This document shows positions 48,700 to 64,000 of a stretch of DNA of 64,000 nucleotides, piece by piece (the stretch's first letter is position 1; each line of letters begins with the position of its first letter). The stretch is from positions 8,556,001 to 8,620,000 of the forward strand of contig JAGTYA010000024.1 of assembly GCA_024291935.2 (NCBI GenBank), in the 5' to 3' direction. The translations under genes were made by a program, and so were the position numbers. The DNA comes from Okapia johnstoni. Lineage: Eukaryota > Chordata > Mammalia > Artiodactyla > Giraffidae. Under the pieces are notes generated by a model. It was not told the origin of the DNA, did no database searches, and saw nothing but the letters and a program-made list of their open reading frames with translations.

Positions 48700-48899
48700 G
48701 TGGGTGACCGCAAGATCAGAGGTCCCAAAACCGAGGTGGGAGGACACGTGGGGGCGCTTCCGGACGGCTCGATGACGTCATATGACGCTCCGGGACGGTT
48801 AGGCTCCACCGGACCGCCTCTGATGACGTCACTCGCGCCAGCCGCGCTTCGGGCGCCCCCAGGCGGTCATCGACGTCAGTGACTGAGCTCCGGATCCGG

Positions 48900-48900
<1 letters not shown>
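48700..48900 (-). promoter_or_regulatory. ZNF593 CpG-rich promoter with CRE/ATF sites
   Basis: Two perfect palindromic TGACGTCA sites (48773-48780 and 48824-48831) plus a half-site (gacgtca, 48872-48878) lie 75-180 bases upstream of the ZNF593 ATG in GC-rich DNA. CREB/ATF binding is the natural reading. No TATA box. Confidence 0.7.
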
Positions 48901-53902
<5,002 letters not shown>

Positions 53903-54799
53903 CCGGCCGGCTGGTCGAACTCGGCACCCGCTCCTCCCCTTCCGCGATAAAAACCTGGCCTGACACCTCCGGTGACCGCGTGTTTTTTTGTCCGTACGGA
54001 GGAGAAGGCTGCTCTGGGGTGGGCAACCTCAGGCCGGGGTCCAGCTGGAGTGGTCCTCGCTTTCTGCCCCGACAAAGCTACAGGGAGAAAACTGACCAGA
54101 GACATCCGTGGTATCAGGACAGATTGTATTCGACTTGGGGTACCATCTTACCAGTATGGCCAAGTCCTGCCGCCCTCTCAGCCGCTTTTAATTCGACACA
54201 CTTTGCTGGTGGCTTTGTCCCTGTACTAGGGTAAGGTCAGGGACTAACAAGAGAACCCAGTCTACCAGCGGGTCCCACACAAGGTAATAAGTTGAGGCCC
54301 CAAAATAAGGCTCTACTTGGGAGCTCAGAGGAGATGAGGCCGGCTGGGAAATTCAGGAGTTCCTGAGAGAGAGCGAGAGAATGTGTATATGAAATCTTAG
54401 ATGGATGAGTGGAAAGAAAGGGGAAGGTAACCCAGCTAAAAGGAAGAGGAAGTGAATAAAGACTTGGAGGTGTGAACGTGTGAGGAAAACCGGTGACCTT
54501 GTTTTGAGGGAAAGAAAGGCAGTGACAGGTGAGGCTGCGGGCTGGCAAAATCCTGGTTTGAAAAGTCCTTTATTATCCTGATTCTGGATCCACATTTCAG
54601 CCCTTCATACCTAGTAACCAAAATGGGCAGCAAAGCTCCAGGAATGGGGGCCTTCAGGGACTAGTGAACCCCAGATTTCTGGGAGCAGACCCCTCCCCCA
54701 AACTCCCCAAAGGCGCTATTCCCCGAAATAGTTTGGACCCCACCCCTGTGTGTGGGAGATAGGGGCGGTAAGTGGCGGAGATGATCATAACAGTGTTAG

Positions 54800-55010
54800 T
54801 GTTAGTATTACACTAATTGGGTAGTGGTCCTAGTGGCTTCGTTTACTTAGCACTTCCTCAACTTTGCCAAGCGCTTTGTGACCATTTCAAAAATACTTTG
54901 ATCAACCGAGGGGGTGTAACTGCAGTTCCCAGGGGCAGAGTGCTGGCCCGGGGTCACACAGTCAGCCTGGAAGCCACACTCCAAAACCCTCGCGCATCTG
55001 CCCTGTAATC
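54800..55010 (-). repeat. MIR SINE, reverse
   Basis: 'cttgccaagcgctttgtga'-like text and 'ggggtcacacagtcagcctg' fit a diverged MIR complement. Confidence 0.5.
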
Positions 55011-55043
55011 CAACCTCCCGAGTCCGTTAAACAACGTTATGGC

Positions 55044-55049
55044 TTTATT
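55044..55049 (-). terminator. FAM110D poly(A) signal
   Basis: AATAAA on the minus strand about 300 bases past the FAM110D stop. Confidence 0.7.
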
Positions 55050-55346
55050 CAGCAGGTTCTCTGATCTCCCACCCCAGTCTTCACTGCCTGCCGGCCTCCA
55101 CAGGGGCCGCAAGGCTGGCTCCCTCCCCGTCTTCAGTCTGCGCTGGGAAGGGCCTTCGGGACCGTTTTGTCCCAAGCTCCGAAGGTTCACGAGTGGACGC
55201 CGCGATCCAGAGGGAAGGGCTTGCCCCAAAGCACTCGACGCGTGAGGCAGGGAGTCCCTGCCCTTGCCCGGGTCCAGCCCCGCGCCCGCTCCTTGCCCTT
55301 CCCCGGACCCCCAACTCCAGGAAAGCCGGCCCCCGAGCGGCGGCGG

Positions 55347-56348
<1,002 letters not shown>

Positions 56349-59329
56349 TCAGCCAGCCACCCCTCCCCCATGCAAGTCAGCCAGGTGCCATGCCCAGGGG
56401 GCAGAGGCTCAGGTATCCCTTCCCTGATCCCTCAAAGACAATGGGCAGGGGCTTTCAGACCATCCAGAGACATAGGCCCTTTTGAGTGTGCCCCATTCTG
56501 GCCACAGGGCCATGCCAAGCCGGCATCAGCAAGCCAGACCCTTGAAAAAGGAAATGGGGCTGTTCCCCGGCCTGGTTCCCGAAAGTAGCCTCAACCGGAA
56601 AAAATACCTCTTCCCAACCTAGCAACTTTGAGTCCAAGACAAGGAGGCTTCCCAGCCACCCGCTGGTTCCAGCAGGACCCACCCATCCCGCCCCCAAGCA
56701 GAGAGGTCAGGGACATAACCACAGGATAGGAGCCTCCGGTAATTGCAGCCAACTGCCCTGCCCAGGCCCGGCAGGGCCATCAGGGAAAGAGAGGGAGATG
56801 GTCACCCACGTCACTTCAGCCAGCTATCTGCCTCTCACTCTGTGCCCCTTCGAAGGGAATTCCAGAATGCCCAACTTGTAAACATCACCTTGTTTGCCCC
56901 CCTTGAACTTCCATTTCATAGAAGAGAAAACTGGCGCAGAGAGGAAGGGCTCGTCCAGGTCTTACTGAGCGTTTGGGCCCAGGACTGGAACACAGGTCTC
57001 TAGCTGTGTAGTTTGAATCTCTCACTTGCCTATCAGAGCTTTCCTCTACGTTTTGCTTCTATTCTTGCTGCTTTAACACCAAGCGATTTCCCGCGAGAGA
57101 TGGGCCCCTTACCTCGCTAAAAAGTTCCTTCCACTAATTCTTCCCAGGAACTTGTACTCCCAGAAACCTGCCCTCCGGGTCCCTCACCCTGAGACCCCCA
57201 TGACCCTTCTCCTCCACCTCCCTTTTCTGCTGGAGAAGGGGGCTCGGAGGGATTGTAAATCAAGAGCTGACAGTTCCCTTGGCAGTAATAGAATGGGCCA
57301 CCCACACAGCACAGCACACTCCACCCCACTTCTGTTTCCCTACTCCTCCCATCCTCCATTCAGCTGAGAGGGACATAGCAGTTCTAGGGGCTGAGGAGAC
57401 CTCAGGCTGGAGGCAACAAAGGAACACAACTTGCCAGGGATGGGAGGAGGGGAGCCCTGGTGAGGAGTCTTGGAGTAGAAACTCAACCAATCGCACTCAC
57501 CCCAGGGCAGCCTGCGTGAGTATAAACACACACACACTTACATACACCCACTTTGTGTCCAGTAAGTCAGCCATAGGTAGCTGGTGACTGGGAACCCATG
57601 CAGCAAGGAGAGCCTGGCAGTGCCCTCCTTCCTGCTTCCCAAAGACTCAACTTGGCAACAGGTCTGATTCCAAGGTCCCAGGAGGGCTCTGTGCTTGTCT
57701 GACCTCATGGGTACCCTCCTGTCCCCTCCTCTTCCCAGCCCTGAGCAGGAGGCTATAAAAAGTTCCTAAACACAGGGACCAAAATAGTTTGCTGTCCACT
57801 GCCTCTTCCTGGCCTTCTGGGCTCCTTGGTGCCCGACCGCAGACGTTCCTCCCTAGAAGCCTGGCAGACATCCTTGTGCCCTCTGTCCCTCTGCCCACCT
57901 TCTCCCAGCACTGGGGTCGGTGGGCCCACGAACTTTGCCCAAGCCTTCGGCTCTGGACAGAGATGCGGGCTGGGGGACAGCGCTCCCTGGCTTGATGCCA
58001 GCCTCGGTGCCCTTGGGTGCCTGGGTGCCCTCCCACCCCAGCCCCGGGCTCAGGATGCACTCACCTCTGCATGGGGAGGCTGAATGCCAGGGTCCCCTGG
58101 CAGGTCCAGACTGAAGGCAGGAGGGACAGCAGGGACTGGAAGTAACTTTGGTGGCAGCCAAACCTCACTCTCCACAGGAAAAGCAGAGAGCCTCCACCCC
58201 CCAGATTAACCCTTGCCTTCCTGACCTGGAGGCTGGCCTCTGTTAACTCCTTCCTGGTCACAGTCTCAGGGAGACCCTTGGACCACGTCCAGCACCTTTA
58301 TTTAGCCAATGGTCACACAGGCCCTGGCAGGTTAAGTGGTTTGCATAGAGGCACAGTGAACTTGGGGCACAGCCAGCACCCCAAACAAGGTCTCTGGTTC
58401 CCAAGCTTCCTCCAGAGGCCTGGGGTAGGGACAAGCTATTCACGTGGGGTCAGCCCACTCTGCTGGGCCTTGGCGGATCCTCTTCGTTCAGGTGGGAAGG
58501 CAGGGCAGGGTTCTAGTACACCATGCTTTTTCCCTCTGAAGCAGGTTTAGACCTGCCCTGGCCTGCGTGTGTGGAAGGTGTCAAGCTTACTCTCCCTAGA
58601 GGTGAGGCCAGGAATCTTCAGCCTAAAAGTGGGGACAGGGGTGCTGCAGATACGCAGGGTGAGACCCTCCCAACAGTTTTGGCAGGAAGGTAACAAGGGA
58701 GCCCACTGGAGGTGCCTCTGCCCAAGATCCTCTGGTGGTAAATGGAATTGGCTGGGAAGAGGGTGATGAAGTGATGGATCCAAGCCTGGGGAAAGGACCT
58801 CCTTCCTTCTTTGCCCCCATTGGGGACTTCTAGAGGTGGCATGGTTTGTTATTTGACACCTCACTTCTCAAGGGGGAGTCCTGTCCCCACAATGCTGGTT
58901 CTAGGAGCGCACCTCCTCCTCTCTCCCCATTGGGCAAACTCTGTAGCACCCAGAGCCCCAAGACTAATGCCCCTGCCAAGGGGTCCCTGCACCCCCCCCC
59001 CAGTTTTCACAAATCTCTTTCCCTCCCTTCTAGCACTTTTTAATGTTTGCAAAGCATGTTCATGCCTTTGCTCTCTGATCTCCTTTGTCCCCCACAAAGA
59101 CCCTAAACAGCAGACCCAGCAGGGATGATCACCCCACTTGATAGGCAAGGAAACAGGATTGGGGGTACCTAATTCCAACCCCAAATCCACTCTTTCCATT
59201 GCACCCTCGGCCTGGCAAGTAAGGTAATAAGTCTGAAAACTACAAGGCCCATCTCCTGGTAATGGATTTTAATACTTAGTTAAAGGGAGGTTTTTTTTTT
59301 GTCCATCCATATTGTGTTGTTACAGCACT

Positions 59330-59640
59330 CTACAAAATGCTCTCATGTACATGATCAGAATTCATCCCCAGGACTATGTTTCAGAAGTAGGTTTATTATT
59401 TTCTCCATTGGACTGCTGAAGAGAATGAGACTCAGATAGGTGAAATGACTTACCAAGTTCACACAATGAGGAATACTAGTTAACGTGTATTAAGAGACTG
59501 ATATATGCTAGGCACTGTTCTAAGTACTTCACACAATGATTAACATATTTAATCCTCAAAACTACCCAATGAAATAGGGACTTTCATTCTCCTGGTTTTA
59601 TGGATGAAGGTTGGGGTGCAGGCCAGTAGCCCTGAGATCT
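59330..59640 (-). repeat. Two adjacent MIR-like fragments, reverse
   Basis: 'gaatgagactcagataggtg' followed by 'gcactgttctaagtacttca' and 'ttaatcctcaaaactaccc'. Both are old and diverged. Confidence 0.55.
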
Positions 59641-60119
59641 GGTCCTGAAGGGGTTAAGCATGAGGCCGGGCAGAGCCCAGCTGGGATGCTGTCAATGGCA
59701 GGAAACCTGGCCTGTGAAGGAGGGGGAGGATGGGGCTGTTGTGTCTGACTCTTATACAACCCCCATCCTTTTGGTCTTAAAGGAGCATCCGGGTTGGGAA
59801 GAAGGGCAGGCAGGGTCCTCCTTCTCAGCTCTGGACAGACACCAGCTTATAGAAAGAGGGGCCTTCAGAGTCAATGCAGGTCACTGCCCTGGAGTGGCCC
59901 CCGGTCTGATGAGGGTGAGTGGAAGTGAGCCCACCTCCCCTCAGGAGTGGTCAAGAGCTGGGGAGACACAGCCCCAGCCCTGGGAGCCCCCAGTCTGAGA
60001 GGGGAGACCCAGCCCTGCCCCCGTGGGTCTGGATGGGGCTTGGCCAAAGAGCCTGCTCTCAGGAGCTCCCAGTCTGAGAGGTGACAGTAGTCTATCCCAG
60101 GAGGTCAGGATCCTGGAGA

Positions 60120-60236
60120 AGGAAATGGCAACCCACTCCAGTATTCCTGCCTGGAAAATCCCATGCACAGAGGAGCCTGGTAGGGCTCATGGGGTTGCAA
60201 AGAGTCGGACACGACTGAACGACTTCACTCACTCAC
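60120..60236 (+). repeat. Bov-tA 3' part with 15-bp target duplication
   Basis: From 'ggaaatggcaacccactcca' to 'gacacgactgaacgacttca'. A perfect direct repeat (tcaggatcctggaga) lies at 60105-60119 and 60237-60251. Confidence 0.9.
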
Positions 60237-61439
60237 TCAGGATCCTGGAGAGCAGAGTCATGATGTCAAGGTCAGACAGGATCGGTTTTGTGGGTGAGAG
60301 AGCCCTTGAAAGAGTCAGCCCTCAAAGGTGGGGAGGTGGACATCATGAGGTGGGGCTCCAGCTGCCTGCCCTGCCTGTGCCTTAGCCACACTTGACTTGA
60401 ACCGGATCACCTCTCTTTCTGGTCGTGGGTCCCCAGGGAGAGACCTAAAGTGATTCCTTCTGGCCCCAGAGCCAGGGCCTTGGTTGAGGGGGAGGCCAGA
60501 TCTGAGGGACGTTTCCTTCCTGACTCTGAGCTCCTTCCCGGATCACCCCGAGGATGAGGATAGATGGGAATGGGCCTGAGTCAGAACTGGCTCCTTCCAG
60601 GAGAGGGTGGTGGGAGGGTGGGGGCACAGCTCCTGCGAGTGTTGGGAATCAGGAGATCCTTCAGATCCACCTTTAAGCCCCAGATCCACACTGTCCCAGA
60701 GCAGAAATGTGTGTTGGCCACCCACACCTCGGTGCCTTTGATTCTAAATCTGGACCATCCCTCACTGGCTGTGTGGCCTGAAGCAAGAACTTAACCTCTC
60801 TGAATTACCTTCTATGTAAAAGGGGGAAAAGACTAGCTTTCAATGTGGCATGAAGAAATGGTGCCTGAGAAAAGCACCTAGAGACTCAGGTGCTGGTAAA
60901 TAACGTAAGTCTTGACCTCTTAGGTCTTGTCCTCCAACACCTAGCTGACACCTCTGGCCCAACTCTCTCTCTCTCTTTTTTTTCCTAATCCCTTAGCCTC
61001 ACTTTCAGCCACCTTCAACAAGTCCTTTTGAACACTGCCCTCTGCTCAGGGGTCTGCAGATGGGTCAGACCTGGCTTTTGCTTTCCAGGAGCTGGGCCTG
61101 CTGCAGGGGGGTTGGGGTGGGGTGTGAACAGAGGTGTGAAGGACTGATTACAGCTCCAGGGCAGAGCAGCGCTGCTATAACAGAAGATGAACAAAGCAGG
61201 GGCCATGGGAGGGGGTGCAGCATTTGCTCTGCCCCCCGGGTGAGGTGGGAATCTTTCAAAGAGGAAGGGTATTGATTTGGGATCTGGAGAGGATTTCTGA
61301 TGGGGGTGGGATGCGAGCGGGGGAGAGGTGGTGAGACAATGGGGACACAGAGCAAAGGCAGGCTCAGTGAGAGAAGGGGGGGAGGTCAGAGAAGAGGTGG
61401 GGGGCTCAGAGCAGGGCACGGGGATCGGTCAAACGTGGA

Positions 61440-61720
61440 GGGTTCAGGGAGAGAGGGCGGGGCTCAGGCTGGCGTCTGTGACGCCCCAGCACCCCCAGGA
61501 GGAGCCCCCCACCCCCACCCCCGCCCCGCCTCCACCGGCAGCGGGCGAGCCCCACAGAGATTAGAGCCTCGGTCCCCTAATTCACGGCTTTCCGTTTCGG
61601 AAAGAATCTTGGCCGCAACAATAGCCCGGCGCCCGCGCCCCCTCCGTCCGAGGGAGGTGTCCTTAAATGTTTTTCCCCCGGAGCACTTACAAGACGCCAA
61701 TGAACAACGGGAAGAAAATC
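61440..61720. promoter_or_regulatory. GC/CpG-rich candidate promoter or 5' exon
   Basis: CpG-rich block (ccccgcctccaccggcagcg; cccggcgcccgcgcc) with a minus-strand donor-like 'cttgtaagtgctcc' near 61690. It could be the FAM110D first exon and promoter. This is a guess from composition and position. Confidence 0.3.
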
Positions 61721-62339
61721 GGATTTCTGCTGTCAGAAACTGACAACCTAGAGTTGGAAGAACAAAAGCCACACTGAGCGATTGCTCTTTGCTAGGCGCC
61801 TGGCTTCGGCTCCGGGTCCACCTCTCAGTGGTACCTCGCTTACTCCTTACAAAACCCTGCGTGAAGTGAGGGAGGAAGCCGAGGCAGAGAAGGGGGCCGA
61901 GTGGCTCACCTAGGGTCACGCGGCTTGTAGAGGGTAGAGTTGGGACTCCGGAGCCGGCTCTGACCCGCTAAGCCGCCCTGCCTGCCTCGATTCTACCCCT
62001 CGGGTCGCCCAAGTCGGCTCTCCCTGCTCGCCTGTCCGCCTGCTTCGCTTATCTGCTGGATGGACACGACTTCAGGACCCTGAGCCAGGACTGGAAGGAG
62101 GGAGGCCCCGACTGCATTCTGCTCCAGCCTTATTCACCTACTACTCCTCTGTCATCATCCTTACTCACATCTCCAGCATTCCACCTTCCACCACTGTTTT
62201 CACCTTTAGACTGAGCACCAGGAACAAAAAGCATCCAGTCTTTGCTAAGGAAAATAGAGGAACATGTGGAAGGGAATCAGGGGCTTCTCCCAGAATGCAC
62301 TGACAGATCTATCCTCCTACTTTGACAAATATACCTTCA

Positions 62340-63200
62340 TAAAGACACTCTGAAAAATGTTTTGTTTTGCTTTTTTATACAGAGAATGTCATCAAAGTAC
62401 CAAAGATGACTGTATCTAATTATCATTAAGGATATTCAGGTGTTTTGTTAAAGGAGCAGCAATATTAGACGAGTGAAAAAACAAAGATGCGATAATTCAT
62501 ATATTATTATATCTTCATTCCATAAAACCTATTTTTCTTGCTTTGATTTCAGCAAAATGATCAATTGGGTTGCCATAATTAAATTTTCACATAATGTATA
62601 TTCTACTGATAGTAATGCCTAATTAGACAATCTTTCTTCAGTCTTTTTGTTTGTTTGTTTTAAATTTCAATTTTGGGGAACTTTGTTGTGCGGAGGTAGT
62701 AGCAACTCGAATTGAAAAAAAATCTTAAAACAATACTCAAATTTAGAGATGAGCTATGAATGTTACATAACAGGTGCAAACACTTAAATGGTGTGTATAT
62801 GATAAATTATCATTAGCATAGAACATATTACAATTTATTGTAGTGGCATTATATAGATCCCTATCTCTTGCATCACAATTGTTACCATCTCATGCAGCAA
62901 TGTCTAGATTCATAACAGTATAGAATTGGTGCCAGGCTTCTTGCATGTAATGTCTTACCTGCATTTACAAATTTAAGTGCAAAATGTATTGTTTAACATT
63001 GCAGAATGTTCCTCAGCCATCATATGCTACTATTGCAAACACCATGCTACCCGCTGGAACACGAAGTGAAGCAAGAAAATGGATGCTGAGCCCTTGCTCG
63101 GAAACAATACCCCCTTACACACGAATCTGTGCATTAATGTGCTCAGAGAGGAAGGATGTGACAAGCTAATTAATTTGTATTTTCTCTTACCTAAGGGCTT
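62340..63200. other. Repeat-poor AT-rich block, candidate conserved non-coding element
   Basis: No recognisable SINE, LINE or LTR and no convincing frame. Dense in TAAT/ATTA cores (for example 'tctaattatcattaagg' at about 62415, 'ctaattagacaatc' at about 62619, 'aaattatcattagc' at about 62804, 'gctaattaatttg' at about 63165). Confidence 0.35.
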
Positions 63201-63581
63201 TCGCCAGTCTTCCCCCACACTCCAAGCAGTGGCTGTCAGCAATTTCAGCAGCAGTGCAAACCTACCGGCACTGGGATGCAACCGTCTTTTGTTTGGAGGA
63301 CGAGGCAGGAGATGTGGAGAAGAGCGTTTATTTCCCTGGGGCCAAGTGCAGTTAGGTCTGAGCAGATGTTGAGGGTTATGCCTTACTCTGTGCAGTGCGG
63401 AGCACTGGGTGCCAAGTGGCAGATGCCCATGTGGTCCTTAATAAATGACTTTTGGGGTACTTTTGATATCAAGGACCCCCTAATGGGCAGGAGCATCTCT
63501 GACCACTTGTAATGGTGGCACTGAGCTATGGTCACGGAGGTCCTGTATCACACTGAATATACTTGATATTAACATTCTGAG

Positions 63582-63801
63582 CCATGCTAAGTCGCTTCAG
63601 TCCTGTCCGACTCTTTGTGACCCTATGGACTGTGTAGCCACCAGTCTCCTCTCTCCATGGGATTCTCCAGGCAAGAATACAGAAGTGGGTACCCATGCCC
63701 TCCTCCAGGGGATCTTCCCAACCCCAGGGATCGAACCCACGTCTCCTGCGGCTCCCTCATCGTAGGCAGATTCTTTACTGCTGAGCCGCCGGGGAAGCCC
63801 T
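63582..63801 (-). repeat. Bov-tA SINE, reverse
   Basis: 'ctgtccgactctttgtgacc' through 'gagccgccggggaagccct'. Imperfect flanking repeats (tgatattaacat / tgatgttaacat) look like its target duplication. Confidence 0.9.
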
Positions 63802-63811
63802 GATGTTAACA

Positions 63812-64000
63812 TACCCTTTTATTTATTTATTTTTATTAAAAAAATATGTATTAATTTAATTTTGGCTGTGCTGGGTCTTCATTGCTGAGCAGGCTTTCTC
63901 TAGTCGTGGTGAGCAAGGGCTTATTCTATGTTGCCGTGTGTGGGTTTTTCATTGCAACGGCTTCTCTTGTTGCTGAGCACAGGCTTTACATGTGTGAGCT
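63812..64000 (-). repeat. Long CHR-type SINE, reverse, cut by the window edge
   Basis: 'ttttggctgtgctgggtctt' and 'cggcttctcttgttgctgag' match the long CHR copy at 45430-45712. Confidence 0.7.

Noticed and set aside
62984..63512. Short plus frames as exons of a gene
   Set aside because: An AG precedes one of them, but there is no partner exon, family motif or consistent donor.

Overview
The window is nuclear DNA from a ruminant, most likely a bovid. It is dense with Bov-tA/BovA2 and CHR-type tRNA-derived SINEs and carries five BovB (RTE) LINE fragments, a combination diagnostic of ruminants. The coding genes are ordinary multi-exon mammalian genes. Their order (ZPLD2-like, CATSPER4, CNKSR1, ZNF593OS, ZNF593, C1orf232, FAM110D) is, from memory, the order seen at human 1p36.11, which corresponds to the distal end of a bovid chromosome 2. 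Almost no given open frame is a complete gene, because most genes are split; I rebuilt exons from splice sites, reading phase and family motifs.

Layout. 1-11.4 kb: a minus-strand mucin/zona-pellucida-domain gene (ZPLD2-like), five exons seen, running out of the left edge; its last visible exon carries a one-base frameshift. 12.5-28.9 kb: CATSPER4, minus strand, 11 coding exons and 447 codons, with a 7.6-kb intron 4 that holds two diverged ERV LTRs and a processed MAGEB retrocopy with its own poly(A) tract and 14-bp target duplication. 29.7-42.9 kb: CNKSR1, minus strand, 21 coding exons and 711 codons (SAM, CRIC, PDZ, PH, coiled coil), with several nested LINE/SINE insertions in its introns. 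43.1-46.9 kb: repeat-rich intergenic DNA. 47.0-47.5 kb: ZNF593OS, plus strand, a 63-residue single-pass microprotein. 47.9-48.7 kb: ZNF593, minus strand, 134 residues, under a CpG-rich promoter with two perfect CRE sites. 50.1-53.9 kb: the C1orf232 orthologue, plus strand, 189 residues. 55.0-56.2 kb: FAM110D, minus strand, single coding exon, 272 residues. 56.3-64 kb: intergenic, with a repeat-poor AT-rich stretch near 62.3-63.2 kb that looks like a candidate conserved non-coding element.

The genes do not form a pathway: CATSPER4 is a sperm calcium-channel subunit, CNKSR1 a Ras/Raf scaffold, ZNF593 a ribosome-assembly factor and FAM110D a centrosome-linked protein. Tail-to-tail pairs are ZNF593OS/ZNF593 and C1orf232/FAM110D. 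CNKSR1 ends about 0.75 kb upstream of the CATSPER4 start. The most unusual objects are the autosomal MAGEB retrocopy with one premature stop, the ZPLD2-like gene caught with one frameshift, and several insertions whose history can be read from their target duplications.
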